Below, in pieces: positions 1-5,776 of a DNA stretch of 7,042 nucleotides (position 1 is its first letter; the number at the start of each line of letters is the position of its first letter). Below the pieces are notes generated by a model. The model did no database searches, had not been told where the DNA came from, and saw only the letters and a program-made list of their open reading frames with translations. The DNA is taken from NCBI GenBank assembly GCA_903837025.1, contig CAILTC010000194.1:1-7042 (forward strand), read 5' to 3'. The translations under genes were made by a program, and so were the position numbers. Origin of the DNA: an uncultured Bacteroidota bacterium (lineage in GTDB: Bacteria > Bacteroidota > Bacteroidia > Flavobacteriales > Flavobacteriaceae).

Positions 1-196
1 ACATTTCAAGAGACTTACTCACAATTTGTTGTTCAGGATTTCTTACATCGAGAATTGTTTTTTTTTCTTGAAAAAATTTACTTTCAATTATTGGTCTTAC
101 AAATGGGACTGTATCAATTATAAAAACCAATAGATTAAGCCCAATAGAAATAATTAAAACAATAAATACTAACCTTTTTGAAATTTTAATATTCAT
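1..196 (-). CDS. Partial membrane-anchored protein of unknown function, polysaccharide operon
   Basis: An open frame starts with ATG at 196-194 and stays open for 65 codons to the left edge, so the C-terminus is missing. The N-terminus begins MNIKISKR, followed by a hydrophobic stretch at about residues 9-27 and then a polar, charged region. This suggests a signal anchor or uncleaved signal with the rest of the protein outside the cytoplasm. The ATG overlaps the flippase stop codon in an ATGA arrangement, so it is almost certainly in the same operon and translationally coupled. An A-rich stretch, AAAAGAAAAAT, lies just upstream of the start. The context points to a role in surface-polysaccharide synthesis or export, but the visible residues are too few to assign a family. 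The gene call rests on the overlap and the uninterrupted frame. Confidence 0.7.
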   Translation of the reverse strand, partial: MNIKISKRLVFIVLIISIGLNLLVFIIDTVPFVRPIIESKFFQEKKTILDVRNPEQQIVSKSLEM

Positions 197-1704
197 AATA
201 TTTTTCTTTTAATAAATGTTAAAATTAAATTTCTTTCACTTTTATCAAAGCCAATAAAATATATTGATACTATATTAATTAGAGTGAGATAAGAAGATTT
301 TATAAAAAAATTAATGTATTTATTTTGTATAGAAATATTTATAAAATGATGCAATGATACCAGTATAGCGGTTACTATAACAATTTTCAATAAAACCTTC
401 AAAACGAATGACTGAATATCTAAATTTATCAATTTATTTAAAAACAACAACCTTCCTACTAAAGAAATATTTTTTACTGCAATTATTAAAATAAAAATTA
501 TTTTTTGATCATTATATCTTTTTAAAAAAAAATAAGAAATTGGCAAACACAAAAATATAAACGAACCTAATGTTATCTGATACCATTTTATATTTCCTGA
601 AGCTTGAGCACCAATCATTAGCGGACCAGAAATACAATCTATCAACAAATTAATAACACTTAAAATTACAAATATAGAAGTATATTTAGGAGGGTTTTTT
701 AACCATAATTCTAAAACAAAATCTATATTAAATAGAATAGGACAGGCTATAATAAACATTAAAAAATAAGAAAACTTTGCACTCTGAAATATTAACTTCA
801 AACACTGTTCTTTATTTCCTGATGCGTACTGCTTTATAATTTGAGGGTTTACAGCCATTTGAAAATTAATTACAAATGTCTGAACAGTTCCTTGTACTTG
901 CATACTTATTCCGTAAGCAGCATTTAAAACAGTTCCAAAAAAAAGATTTAACAAAATATTTGACCCTTGCCCTCTTGCTACTCCAGCAATGTTACCAAAT
1001 AAACTCCATCCTGAAAAAGATATTAATTTCTTATACAAATCTTTTTCAAAATAAAATTTATATTTACTTTCCTCAAAATTAATTTTACAGTAAATTTTAT
1101 GTCCTGATCTCACAAAAAATGAAACTAAGAACAATAAACCAGAGTATAATATTAATTTATCAAATGCAAAAACAACCAATAAATAAACAATTGCTAATTT
1201 AAGTATAACCTCGACGATGCTCATATAAGCATAAATATTCATTCTTTCTCTTGCTATAATCAAAGCATCGTAAGGAACTTGTATGATACCTAATAAAAAA
1301 GTAAGTACAGAGAACTGATATACCCAATTTACTGCTAGCATCCTATCTAATGGCAAATTGAGTTTATAATTCACAAACCAAAGCCCTATTGTTTCAGCTA
1401 AAGCCAATACTAAAATACTTATTCCAATATGAATATTTAATGTTGCATTAAAGGTTTTCTTTAATTGTTCTATATCATTTGCACCAATATCAAATGCCAA
1501 AAACCTTTGGGTTGCTGAGGTCATTGCACTATTGAAGAAACTAAACAGCGTTACAATACCTCCTACAACACTATAAACTCCATAATCTTGAACACCTAAC
1601 GAATTTAAAATAACCCTAGAAGTATAAAGACTTACCCCCATAGTCAAGAACATTCTTATATATAAAAATAGGGTGTTTTTTATTATTGCTTTTGAAGTTG
1701 ACAA
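193..1704 (-). CDS. Wzx-like lipopolysaccharide/O-antigen flippase (MOP superfamily)
   Basis: This 503-residue, very hydrophobic protein resembles bacteroidete Wzx-type flippases of the polysaccharide-synthesis branch of the MOP superfamily, which move undecaprenyl-linked oligosaccharide units across the inner membrane. The N-terminal part (SRVILNSLGVQDYGVYSVVG at about 29-48, then SATQRFLAFDIG at about 63-74) is characteristic of this family. About 12-14 membrane segments can be seen, and the length is normal. The start is TTG at 1704-1702, preceded in frame by a TAA five codons upstream. The first internal ATG is residue 18 (in RMFLTMG) and would remove conserved N-terminal sequence, so TTG is preferred. 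The 3' end overlaps the next gene by four bases (ATGA). Which glycan it handles cannot be told from this window. The gene is more AT-rich than the right-hand genes, as is common for polysaccharide loci gained by transfer. Confidence 0.87.
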   Translation of the reverse strand: MSTSKAIIKNTLFLYIRMFLTMGVSLYTSRVILNSLGVQDYGVYSVVGGIVTLFSFFNSAMTSATQRFLAFDIGANDIEQLKKTFNATLNIHIGISILVLALAETIGLWFVNYKLNLPLDRMLAVNWVYQFSVLTFLLGIIQVPYDALIIARERMNIYAYMSIVEVILKLAIVYLLVVFAFDKLILYSGLLFLVSFFVRSGHKIYCKINFEESKYKFYFEKDLYKKLISFSGWSLFGNIAGVARGQGSNILLNLFFGTVLNAAYGISMQVQGTVQTFVINFQMAVNPQIIKQYASGNKEQCLKLIFQSAKFSYFLMFIIACPILFNIDFVLELWLKNPPKYTSIFVILSVINLLIDCISGPLMIGAQASGNIKWYQITLGSFIFLCLPISYFFLKRYNDQKIIFILIIAVKNISLVGRLLFLNKLINLDIQSFVLKVLLKIVIVTAILVSLHHFINISIQNKYINFFIKSSYLTLINIVSIYFIGFDKSERNLILTFIKRKIL

Positions 1705-1817
1705 ATTAGAATCTTTTTAATTTTATAAATTAATTGCGATTAAGTAGTTTATTATTTATTGCAATAGAAATAAAACCTAAATTAGAAAAAAAATTATACC
1801 GCACCAATTAATAAATT

Positions 1818-1833
1818 ATAATTAGCTAATTAT
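1818..1833. repeat. 16-bp perfect palindrome in flippase leader
   Basis: The sequence ataattagctaattat equals its own reverse complement. It lies about 115 bases upstream of the flippase start. It could be an operator for a dimeric regulator or the base of a weak hairpin, but in such AT-rich DNA it may be chance. Its right half overlaps the stop codon of the 1826-1963 open frame. Confidence 0.4.
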
Positions 1834-1963
1834 TTTTCTTTAAAGAAATACCATTATAATTTTTTTGATAATCTAAGCGATAAACTAAATCCCTCCCATG
1901 GCTTCGCCGCTCCAACCCCCAGTCAAGAGTCAGAAAAAGCGTGTTGTGCGTATTGTATAAATC
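1826..1963 (-). other. Unexplained 45-codon open frame over a GC-rich island
   Basis: On the minus strand a frame is open for 45 codons between TAG (1964-1966) and TAG (1826-1828). It reads LTLDWGLERRSHGRDLVYRL in its middle and ends in ISLKKNN. It has no ATG; the only plausible internal start is a TTG. The central patch (about 1891-1935) is much richer in G and C than everything around it. It may be a remnant of a larger gene or part of a repeated or structured intergenic element rather than an expressed peptide. I do not assign a function. Confidence 0.25.
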
Positions 1964-2024
1964 CTAAAATAATTACGAGGAAATTACAACAATTAAATCA
2001 AAAAAAAACCTTCCGTTTTAGGGC

Positions 2025-2051
2025 CAAAATTATTGTTTTGAAATAAATCAA
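2025..2051 (-). promoter_or_regulatory. Possible promoter for the polysaccharide operon
   Basis: Read on the minus strand there is a TAATTTTG match to the Bacteroidetes -7 consensus TAnnTTTG (2032-2025). A TTG lies 16 bases further upstream (2051-2049), slightly closer than the usual 17-19 or more. It lies just downstream of the terminator of the outer-membrane protein gene, a sensible place for a promoter. It would give a leader of about 310 bases before the flippase. Short motif matches in AT-rich DNA are weak evidence. Confidence 0.3.
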
Positions 2052-2084
2052 TAGCGACATATAGTCACTAAAATAGTGAATGCC

Positions 2085-2137
2085 AAATAAAATAAAAACA
2101 ATACAAACACCGCCTATTTAGCAGTGTTTGTGTTGTT
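2085..2137 (-). terminator. Rho-independent terminator, minus strand
   Basis: The arms acaaacac (2103-2110) and gtgtttgt (2124-2131) form an 8-bp stem. Two inner G-C pairs (2112-2113 with 2121-2122) close a 7-base loop. Beyond one mismatch the stem continues with acaaa/tttgt-like pairing (2097-2101 with 2133-2137). On the minus strand the hairpin is followed by TTTTTATTTTATTT, a usable U-tract. On the plus strand no U-tract follows. It lies about 235 bases past the stop of the outer-membrane protein gene, so it likely ends that transcript and insulates the polysaccharide operon. Confidence 0.6.
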
Positions 2138-2373
2138 GTAATTTATAAAAAAAAATGGTGAAAGTGACTAGAAAACAGTCCTGAGAAATATAAACCAAGC
2201 TCGTTATAATCTGTAAACGAACGATGCGTTATCATTAAATGTAATAAGAAAAAGTATCACCTAAAAAACTATTAGAAAATAATAAGATGGGGGAATACTT
2301 GCTATTTTATTCTAATTCACATAATAGTAAAGGCAAAAATGGTTACAGTCAATTCAGACTATTCTTAACAATT

Positions 2374-3006
2374 TTAACGAGACCAGTCGGCATGTGCTTT
2401 AGCACTTCTTATGTAATAAATACCTCCAATACTAAAAGAAACCTGACTTGTAGTTTGATTCGTTACAGTAGGAACTACAAAAAATGTACCATCATAACGG
2501 ATATGTTGTTTCATATTAAGCTTATAACTAATATCTGTAGACAAGGCAAAATGATCACATATTTTAAAAATAGGAGACAATCCCAAAATATAAGTTCCTG
2601 AATATTCTATTGCATGATTATACAAAGATCTATCAGTCGCAACACCAAAACCACTATGCGCATAAAGACCAACAATTCCATTTGTAGCATCACTTAAACC
2701 AGTATATCTTCCTAGATTGTAATGCATCTGCACGTCTTGCACAAAAGCGATCATACCATAATTAGCGGCTTTTCCAGTATATTTATCATAAGCCATCTCT
2801 CCTTTTATACCCCAATTATTATTGAACATATAACGGATACCACCATCAAAATGAGATGTTGAATTAAAATTTCCATCCGTTAACGAAATAAAACTTAAAG
2901 GAACACTCATTCCGTAAGAAGCTTCAAAAGTAATTTTATGTTCAATTTGTGCTTGGCTAGTAAAACCAATGATTGCGAAAGCAAATAGTAGAATTTTATT
3001 TTTCAT
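2374..3006 (-). CDS. Outer-membrane beta-barrel protein, OmpA-type barrel without C-terminal domain
   Basis: The 210-residue product has a clear signal peptide: basic MKNK, a hydrophobic core, and a likely cleavage at SQA|Q after residue 19. The mature part alternates polar and hydrophobic residues as in transmembrane beta strands. Segments such as GGIRYMFNNNWGIKGEMAYD (55-74), YAHSGFGVAT (115-124) and the C-terminal strand SFSIGGIYYIR (190-200) match, from memory, the N-terminal barrel of flavobacterial OmpA-family proteins. In those proteins the barrel ends in FYLGK..KHADW and continues through a linker to a peptidoglycan-binding OmpA domain. Here the chain stops at AKAHADWSR, so the anchoring domain is absent. 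The expected role is a small outer-membrane barrel, perhaps structural or surface-exposed; no substrate can be inferred. It appears to be transcribed alone, with its own promoter and terminator. ATG is preceded by AT-rich DNA without a Shine-Dalgarno site. Confidence 0.8.
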   Translation of the reverse strand: MKNKILLFAFAIIGFTSQAQIEHKITFEASYGMSVPLSFISLTDGNFNSTSHFDGGIRYMFNNNWGIKGEMAYDKYTGKAANYGMIAFVQDVQMHYNLGRYTGLSDATNGIVGLYAHSGFGVATDRSLYNHAIEYSGTYILGLSPIFKICDHFALSTDISYKLNMKQHIRYDGTFFVVPTVTNQTTSQVSFSIGGIYYIRSAKAHADWSR

Positions 3007-3114
3007 AATTCAAATTTAATAATTGGGGTTTATATTTATTTATATTAAGTACTAAGTATTAAAAATACAAAACTGGGATTTCATATATTTTTTTTATGGG
3101 AACAAAATGTGCTG

Positions 3115-3145
3115 CAAATATAATTATTTTAAAGACGTATACAAA
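3115..3145 (-). promoter_or_regulatory. Flavobacterial promoter of the outer-membrane protein gene
   Basis: On the minus strand, TATATTTG (3122-3115) matches the -7 consensus TAnnTTTG exactly. A TTTTG/TTTG (3145-3142) lies upstream with a 19-base spacer, matching the Bacteroidetes -33 box and spacing. Transcription would begin near 3108-3110, leaving a leader of about 100 bases before the ATG at 3006. This is the best promoter match in the window. Confidence 0.55.
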
Positions 3146-3466
3146 AATAGTTACAAATAAAAATAAAAAATGCCGCCATAAATCAGGGTAAACAGATCAA
3201 AAAATTCTAAAATTAAAAAATCATTCAACTTACTACAACCACCTTTAAAACAGCTTATTACACATATTTCAATCCGCTATTTTGATATATTTATCTAATA
3301 ATCAATTATTTACTTTGAAATTAAAAAACAATTTGTTTGATTTTACTCAGCCTAATCCATACTTTAGATTGAACAGAAAACAAATATATCCTTCAGAAAA
3401 AATTATTTTATAACCACACCAGCCGTAATATATGGAAAATAAACTTATAACGAAATCGAAGATTAA

Positions 3467-3751
3467 GGCATTATCAATCTTGAGTTTTTGAAAACCATTT
3501 TAGAATTAGAAAAACAGAATTCCTTCTCGCAACACGTCAATGTTATTTTCTATACAAAACCCTAACTTTTTAAAGAACATTTCGTTTCTTGGATTAAAAT
3601 GAATATCCGACATTTAAAAAGGCTTTATTCAGAACAAAATCCCGATAAATTGATACTAAACTATTTAAAATCAATAAAAAACGATTCGTTTTTTATTAGT
3701 TTATACGTAACAGCTTCTTTGTTTATTAAAATCCATGAATCCATTCGGTAA
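3467..3751 (+). pseudogene. Possible decayed gene remnant, unrecognised family
   Basis: One plus-strand frame runs 95 codons with a single internal TAA (3563-3565), giving segments such as FLKTILELEKQNSFSQHVNV before the stop and KEHFVSWIKMNIRHLKRLYS after it. The last part is a 50-codon ORF with its own ATG (3599-3601) ending at TAA 3749-3751. Residue composition (Trp, His, Gln, Arg, amphipathic spacing) is more protein-like than typical AT-rich intergenic translation. Further TAA codons interrupt the same frame upstream (for example 3464-3466). I read it as the eroded C-terminal half of a lost gene, but the family is not recognised and chance cannot be excluded. A short expressed 50-residue protein is the alternative. 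Its end overlaps the upstream ATG (3735) of the symporter frame. Confidence 0.25.
3673..3697. repeat. 25-bp perfect palindrome, hairpin-capable
   Basis: The arms aataaaaaacga (3673-3684) and tcgttttttatt (3686-3697) are exact reverse complements around a single T. As RNA it would form an 11-bp stem with a 3-base ATT loop. The stem is nearly all A-T, so it would be a weak terminator in either direction. It could instead be a binding site upstream of the symporter. It lies inside the possible decayed gene. Confidence 0.4.
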
Positions 3752-3758
3752 AAATTTG

Positions 3759-3765
3759 TATTTTG
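3759..3765 (+). promoter_or_regulatory. Weak -7-like element for the symporter
   Basis: TATTTTG is one base short of the TAnnTTTG consensus and lies 20 bases before the preferred symporter ATG. An overlapping TAAAAATTTG (3749-3758) is another imperfect candidate. No TTG sits at the usual -33 distance. If either is real, the transcript would start downstream of the ATG at 3735, supporting the start at 3786. Confidence 0.25.
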
Positions 3766-3785
3766 GCTTGAATAAAGCAACTCAA

Positions 3786-5288
3786 ATGACTCCATTCAAC
3801 ATCTTACTACTTATATTGGTTTATTTCGGAATATTATTATTCATATCCCATAGCGTAAGCAAGAAAAATAACAACAATGCTGCTTTTTTTAAGGCCAATA
3901 AAAATTCGAAGTGGTATCTTGTCGCTTTCGGGATGGTAGGAACGGCGCTTTCGGGAGTAACTTTTATCTCGGTTCCTGGCGAAGTGGGTTCACCTGATAT
4001 GCAGTTTAAATATTTTCAGTTTGTTTTGGGAAATGCTATTGGGTTTATTTTCATTGCCAAAGTACTCCTACCTTTATATTATAGAATGAATCTGACTTCG
4101 ATTTACAGCTACATCGAAAAAAGATTGGGGATTGTAAGTTATAAAACCGCTGCCACGATTTTTTTGATCAGCAGAACCATTGGCTCTTCCTTTAGATTGT
4201 ATCTCGTTGTTATTGTTTTGCAACGCTATGTTTTCGATTTCTACCAAATTCCATTTGCCGTTACGGTTCTTATTTCCTTGGCTTTGATATTTTCTTACAC
4301 CTATCGCGGCGGATTGAAGACGATTATTATCACCGATACTTTGCAGACATTTTTCCTAGTTTCTTCGGTATTCCTGACACTTTTTTTTGTTTGCCAAAGT
4401 CTCCATCTTTCTGTTTTCGAAGCTTTCGAACAGATGAAAAACAGCAATTATTCGAAAGTTTTTTTCTTCGATGATTTTACGAAAGGGAATTACTTCTGGA
4501 AACAAATCCTGGGCGGAATATTCGTAACCATCGCCATGGTAGGACTTGACCAAGATTTAATGCAGAAGAACCTGAGTTGCGCCACCATTGGCGAAGCCCA
4601 AAAAAACATGTTTACCTTCACCGGAATATTTGTGATTATCAATATCTTTTTCCTGAGTGTGGGTGCCTTACTTTATATTTTTGCGGAGAAAGAGGGAATC
4701 GCCATCCCAACGGATTTAATAACAGGTAAACCCCGAACGGATTTACTTTTCCCCGAAATAGCCTTTCATCATCTGAATATAATTCCGTCGATTGTATTCC
4801 TGTTAGGATTGACAGCGGCTACATTTGCCACGACCGATTCGGCATTGACAGCCTTAACGACTTCCTTTTGTGTGGACTTTCTAGGAATGGACAAAACGGA
4901 AAACGAAAACAAAACAAATGTTGTAAGAACACGCCATCTCGTTCACATCAGCTTTTCGCTCTTGCTGTTTTTGGTGATTATCATTTTTAATACGATCAAC
5001 GACTCTTCGGTGGTGAGTATGATTTTCAAAATTGCCTCCTATACGTACGGCCCTCTTTTGGGGTTATACGCTTTTGGATTATTGATGCAATCAAAAACGG
5101 TACACGATAAGTTTGTACCCATAATCTGTGTGCTTTCGCCGGCTATTTGCTTCTTGATAAGTCGCTATTCGTCGGTACTTTTTGGGGATTATGTTTTTGA
5201 CAACGAACTGATTATCGTCAATGGACTGATTACTTTTCTAGGTTTGTTGCTGATTAGCAAACCTGCGAAAACTACAACTCGTTTTTAG
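3786..5288 (+). CDS. Sodium:solute symporter (SSS family)
   Basis: This inner-membrane secondary transporter of the SSS family (TC 2.A.21) should use the sodium gradient to import a small solute. From the ATG at 3786 the protein has 500 residues and about 13 hydrophobic segments, normal for the family. Family hallmarks are visible: ALSGVTFISVPG (54-65), YRGGLKTIIITDTLQTFF (173-190), GLDQDLMQKNLS (253-264) and ATFATTDSALTALTTSF (345-361), the region that carries the sodium-site hydroxyl residues in SSS proteins. KIASYTYGPLLGLY (415-428) is the typical late helix. The frame is open to an earlier ATG at 3735, but the added 17 residues are polar, overlap possible promoter sequence, and precede the MTPFNILLLILVYF start expected for this family. 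The substrate is not predictable; sugars, sialic acid, amino acids or other organic anions are all possible. The TAG stop lies in the first bases of the structured element at 5286. Confidence 0.9.
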   Translation: MTPFNILLLILVYFGILLFISHSVSKKNNNNAAFFKANKNSKWYLVAFGMVGTALSGVTFISVPGEVGSPDMQFKYFQFVLGNAIGFIFIAKVLLPLYYRMNLTSIYSYIEKRLGIVSYKTAATIFLISRTIGSSFRLYLVVIVLQRYVFDFYQIPFAVTVLISLALIFSYTYRGGLKTIIITDTLQTFFLVSSVFLTLFFVCQSLHLSVFEAFEQMKNSNYSKVFFFDDFTKGNYFWKQILGGIFVTIAMVGLDQDLMQKNLSCATIGEAQKNMFTFTGIFVIINIFFLSVGALLYIFAEKEGIAIPTDLITGKPRTDLLFPEIAFHHLNIIPSIVFLLGLTAATFATTDSALTALTTSFCVDFLGMDKTENENKTNVVRTRHLVHISFSLLLFLVIIIFNTINDSSVVSMIFKIASYTYGPLLGLYAFGLLMQSKTVHDKFVPIICVLSPAICFLISRYSSVLFGDYVFDNELIIVNGLITFLGLLLISKPAKTTTRF

Positions 5289-5375
5289 CCCTGACTGAAA
5301 CGGCATCCTTTTTCTAGTCTTCGCTTTTCGCGAGACCAGAAAAAGATACAGTGTAAGGCAGGATTAAGCTCCTGA
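5286..5375 (+). ncRNA. Structured intergenic element, possible Flavo-1-like RNA
   Basis: This element fills the gap between the convergent symporter and CoA-binding genes. An outer stem pairs AGC (5287-5289) with GCT (5368-5370) and CCTG (5290-5293) with CAGG (5359-5362). An inner pairing joins ACTG (5294-5297) with CAGT (5349-5352). A long central hairpin joins ctttttct (5308-5315) with agaaaaag (5338-5345), then gtc with gac and tcgc (5321-5324) with gcga (5330-5333) around a TTTTC loop. An alternative hairpin is cagga/tcctg (5359-5374). The layout (TAGCCCTGA, GGCATCC, AAAAAGATACAG, GCAGGATTAAGCTCCT) resembles, from memory, an intergenic element recurring in Flavobacteria and possibly the Rfam Flavo-1 motif. 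The strand is inferred from that resemblance. It may act as a bidirectional transcription end, since neither side has a normal U-tract terminator. The family name is not verified. Confidence 0.5.
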
Positions 5376-5380
5376 AAAAT

Positions 5381-5746
5381 CTAAAACTGATTGGTAGTCA
5401 ACAATACCAGGGTACAGGCAACTTCTACTTTTATGTTATTTAATTCTAATAATTGATAGAATTCTGGGTTTTCGGTTCCTGGATTAAAAATCACCCGTTT
5501 TGGTTTTGCTTCAACAATATAATTGTAATAATCACGCTGACGCGCTGGATTCAAATACAAACTAATCGTATCGATATTTTTTAAAGGAATAGCTTTAGTT
5601 TGAATTTTTATTCCTGCTACTTCACCTGCATTTTGACCAATTGCCAAAACAGAGTGTCCTTTTTCGACCAACATCGTGATGGCTTTGTATGCGTATCTAT
5701 CTGGTTTTGTGCTAGCACCAAGAACCAAGGTTTTCTTATTTTTCAT
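5381..5746 (-). CDS. Small CoA-binding-domain protein
   Basis: This 121-residue cytoplasmic protein consists of a single Rossmann-like CoA_binding domain, the fold also found in succinyl-CoA synthetase alpha subunits and YccU-type proteins. The N-terminal KKTLVLGASTKPDRYAYKA (4-22) gives the beta strand and glycine-containing nucleotide loop. Strand-helix repeats follow, then VIFNPGTENPEFYQLL (85-100) and a terminal VEVACTLVLL (107-116) with a conserved cysteine. Length is normal for the stand-alone family, whose physiological role is unknown. The frame extends to an ATG at 5761, but those five codons overlap a TACTTTTG -7 element, so the start at 5746-5744 (MKNKK) is preferred. It lies 30 bases downstream of the CtlX-type gene yet has its own promoter element, so it may be transcribed both ways. 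It converges with the symporter. Confidence 0.87.
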   Translation of the reverse strand: MKNKKTLVLGASTKPDRYAYKAITMLVEKGHSVLAIGQNAGEVAGIKIQTKAIPLKNIDTISLYLNPARQRDYYNYIVEAKPKRVIFNPGTENPEFYQLLELNNIKVEVACTLVLLTTNQF

Positions 5747-5750
5747 TTGG

Positions 5751-5758
5751 CAAAAGTA
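5751..5758 (-). promoter_or_regulatory. -7 element of the CoA-binding gene, near-leaderless
   Basis: On the minus strand TACTTTTG matches TAnnTTTG exactly and ends only four bases before the ATG at 5746. Initiation about 5-7 bases downstream of the -7 box would fall at or beside the start codon, so the mRNA would be leaderless or nearly so. No convincing TTG is seen at the normal -33 distance, which lowers confidence. Confidence 0.45.
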
Positions 5759-5776
5759 CAAAAAATGAATGGTTTG

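Larger units (their letters stand above)
1705..2084. other. Long AT-rich leader region upstream of the flippase operon
   Basis: This stretch has no gene I can defend. It lies between the flippase start and the terminator of the next minus-strand unit, so it should hold the promoter and leader of the polysaccharide operon. It contains a 16-bp perfect palindrome (1818-1833), a GC-rich patch (about 1891-1935) inside a 45-codon minus-strand open frame (1826-1963), a run of nine A on the plus strand near 2000-2009, and one -7-like site (2025-2032). The 6-bp inverted repeat tcacta/tagtga (2065-2079) is too short to interpret. Confidence 0.5.
3007..3785. other. Divergent intergenic region without an intact gene
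   Basis: This gap separates the minus-strand outer-membrane protein gene from the plus-strand symporter. The left part (3007-3250) holds the promoter at 3115-3145 and otherwise nothing I can interpret. From about 3270 onward there are broken plus-strand reading frames with protein-like composition (3270-3413 and 3467-3751), and a 25-bp palindrome at 3673-3697. A promoter for the symporter should lie near its right end. Confidence 0.5.

Noticed and set aside
876..1082. 68-codon plus-strand frame inside the flippase
   Set aside because: It is antisense to the flippase and has no features of its own.
1998..2025. Minus-strand terminator with the nine-T run
   Set aside because: The possible stem before the T-run has only about three base pairs (CCT/AGG), too weak to call.
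2143..2235. 30-codon minus-strand frame starting MITHRSF
   Set aside because: It is too short, without homology I recognise, and lies in the 3' untranslated region between the barrel gene and its terminator.
2287..2601. 104-codon plus-strand frame opposite the outer-membrane protein gene
   Set aside because: It is antisense to the well-supported barrel gene, and its product shows no family features or signal peptide.
3011..3018. Second TAnnTTTG match for the barrel gene (minus strand)
   Set aside because: It is only a few bases from the ATG and lacks a TTG box at the -33 distance, whereas 3115-3145 has both boxes at proper spacing.
3735..3785. Longer symporter start at the ATG at 3735
   Set aside because: The added 17 residues are polar, overlap promoter-like sequence and the end of another frame, and the protein from 3786 has a normal SSS N-terminus.
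4356..4553. 65-codon minus-strand frame inside the symporter
   Set aside because: It is antisense to the symporter and unsupported by any motif or promoter.
5308..5345. Ordinary bidirectional rho-independent terminator after the symporter
   Set aside because: The hairpin arms are T-rich on the left and A-rich on the right, so neither strand has a U-tract directly after the stem; it fits better as part of the larger structured element.
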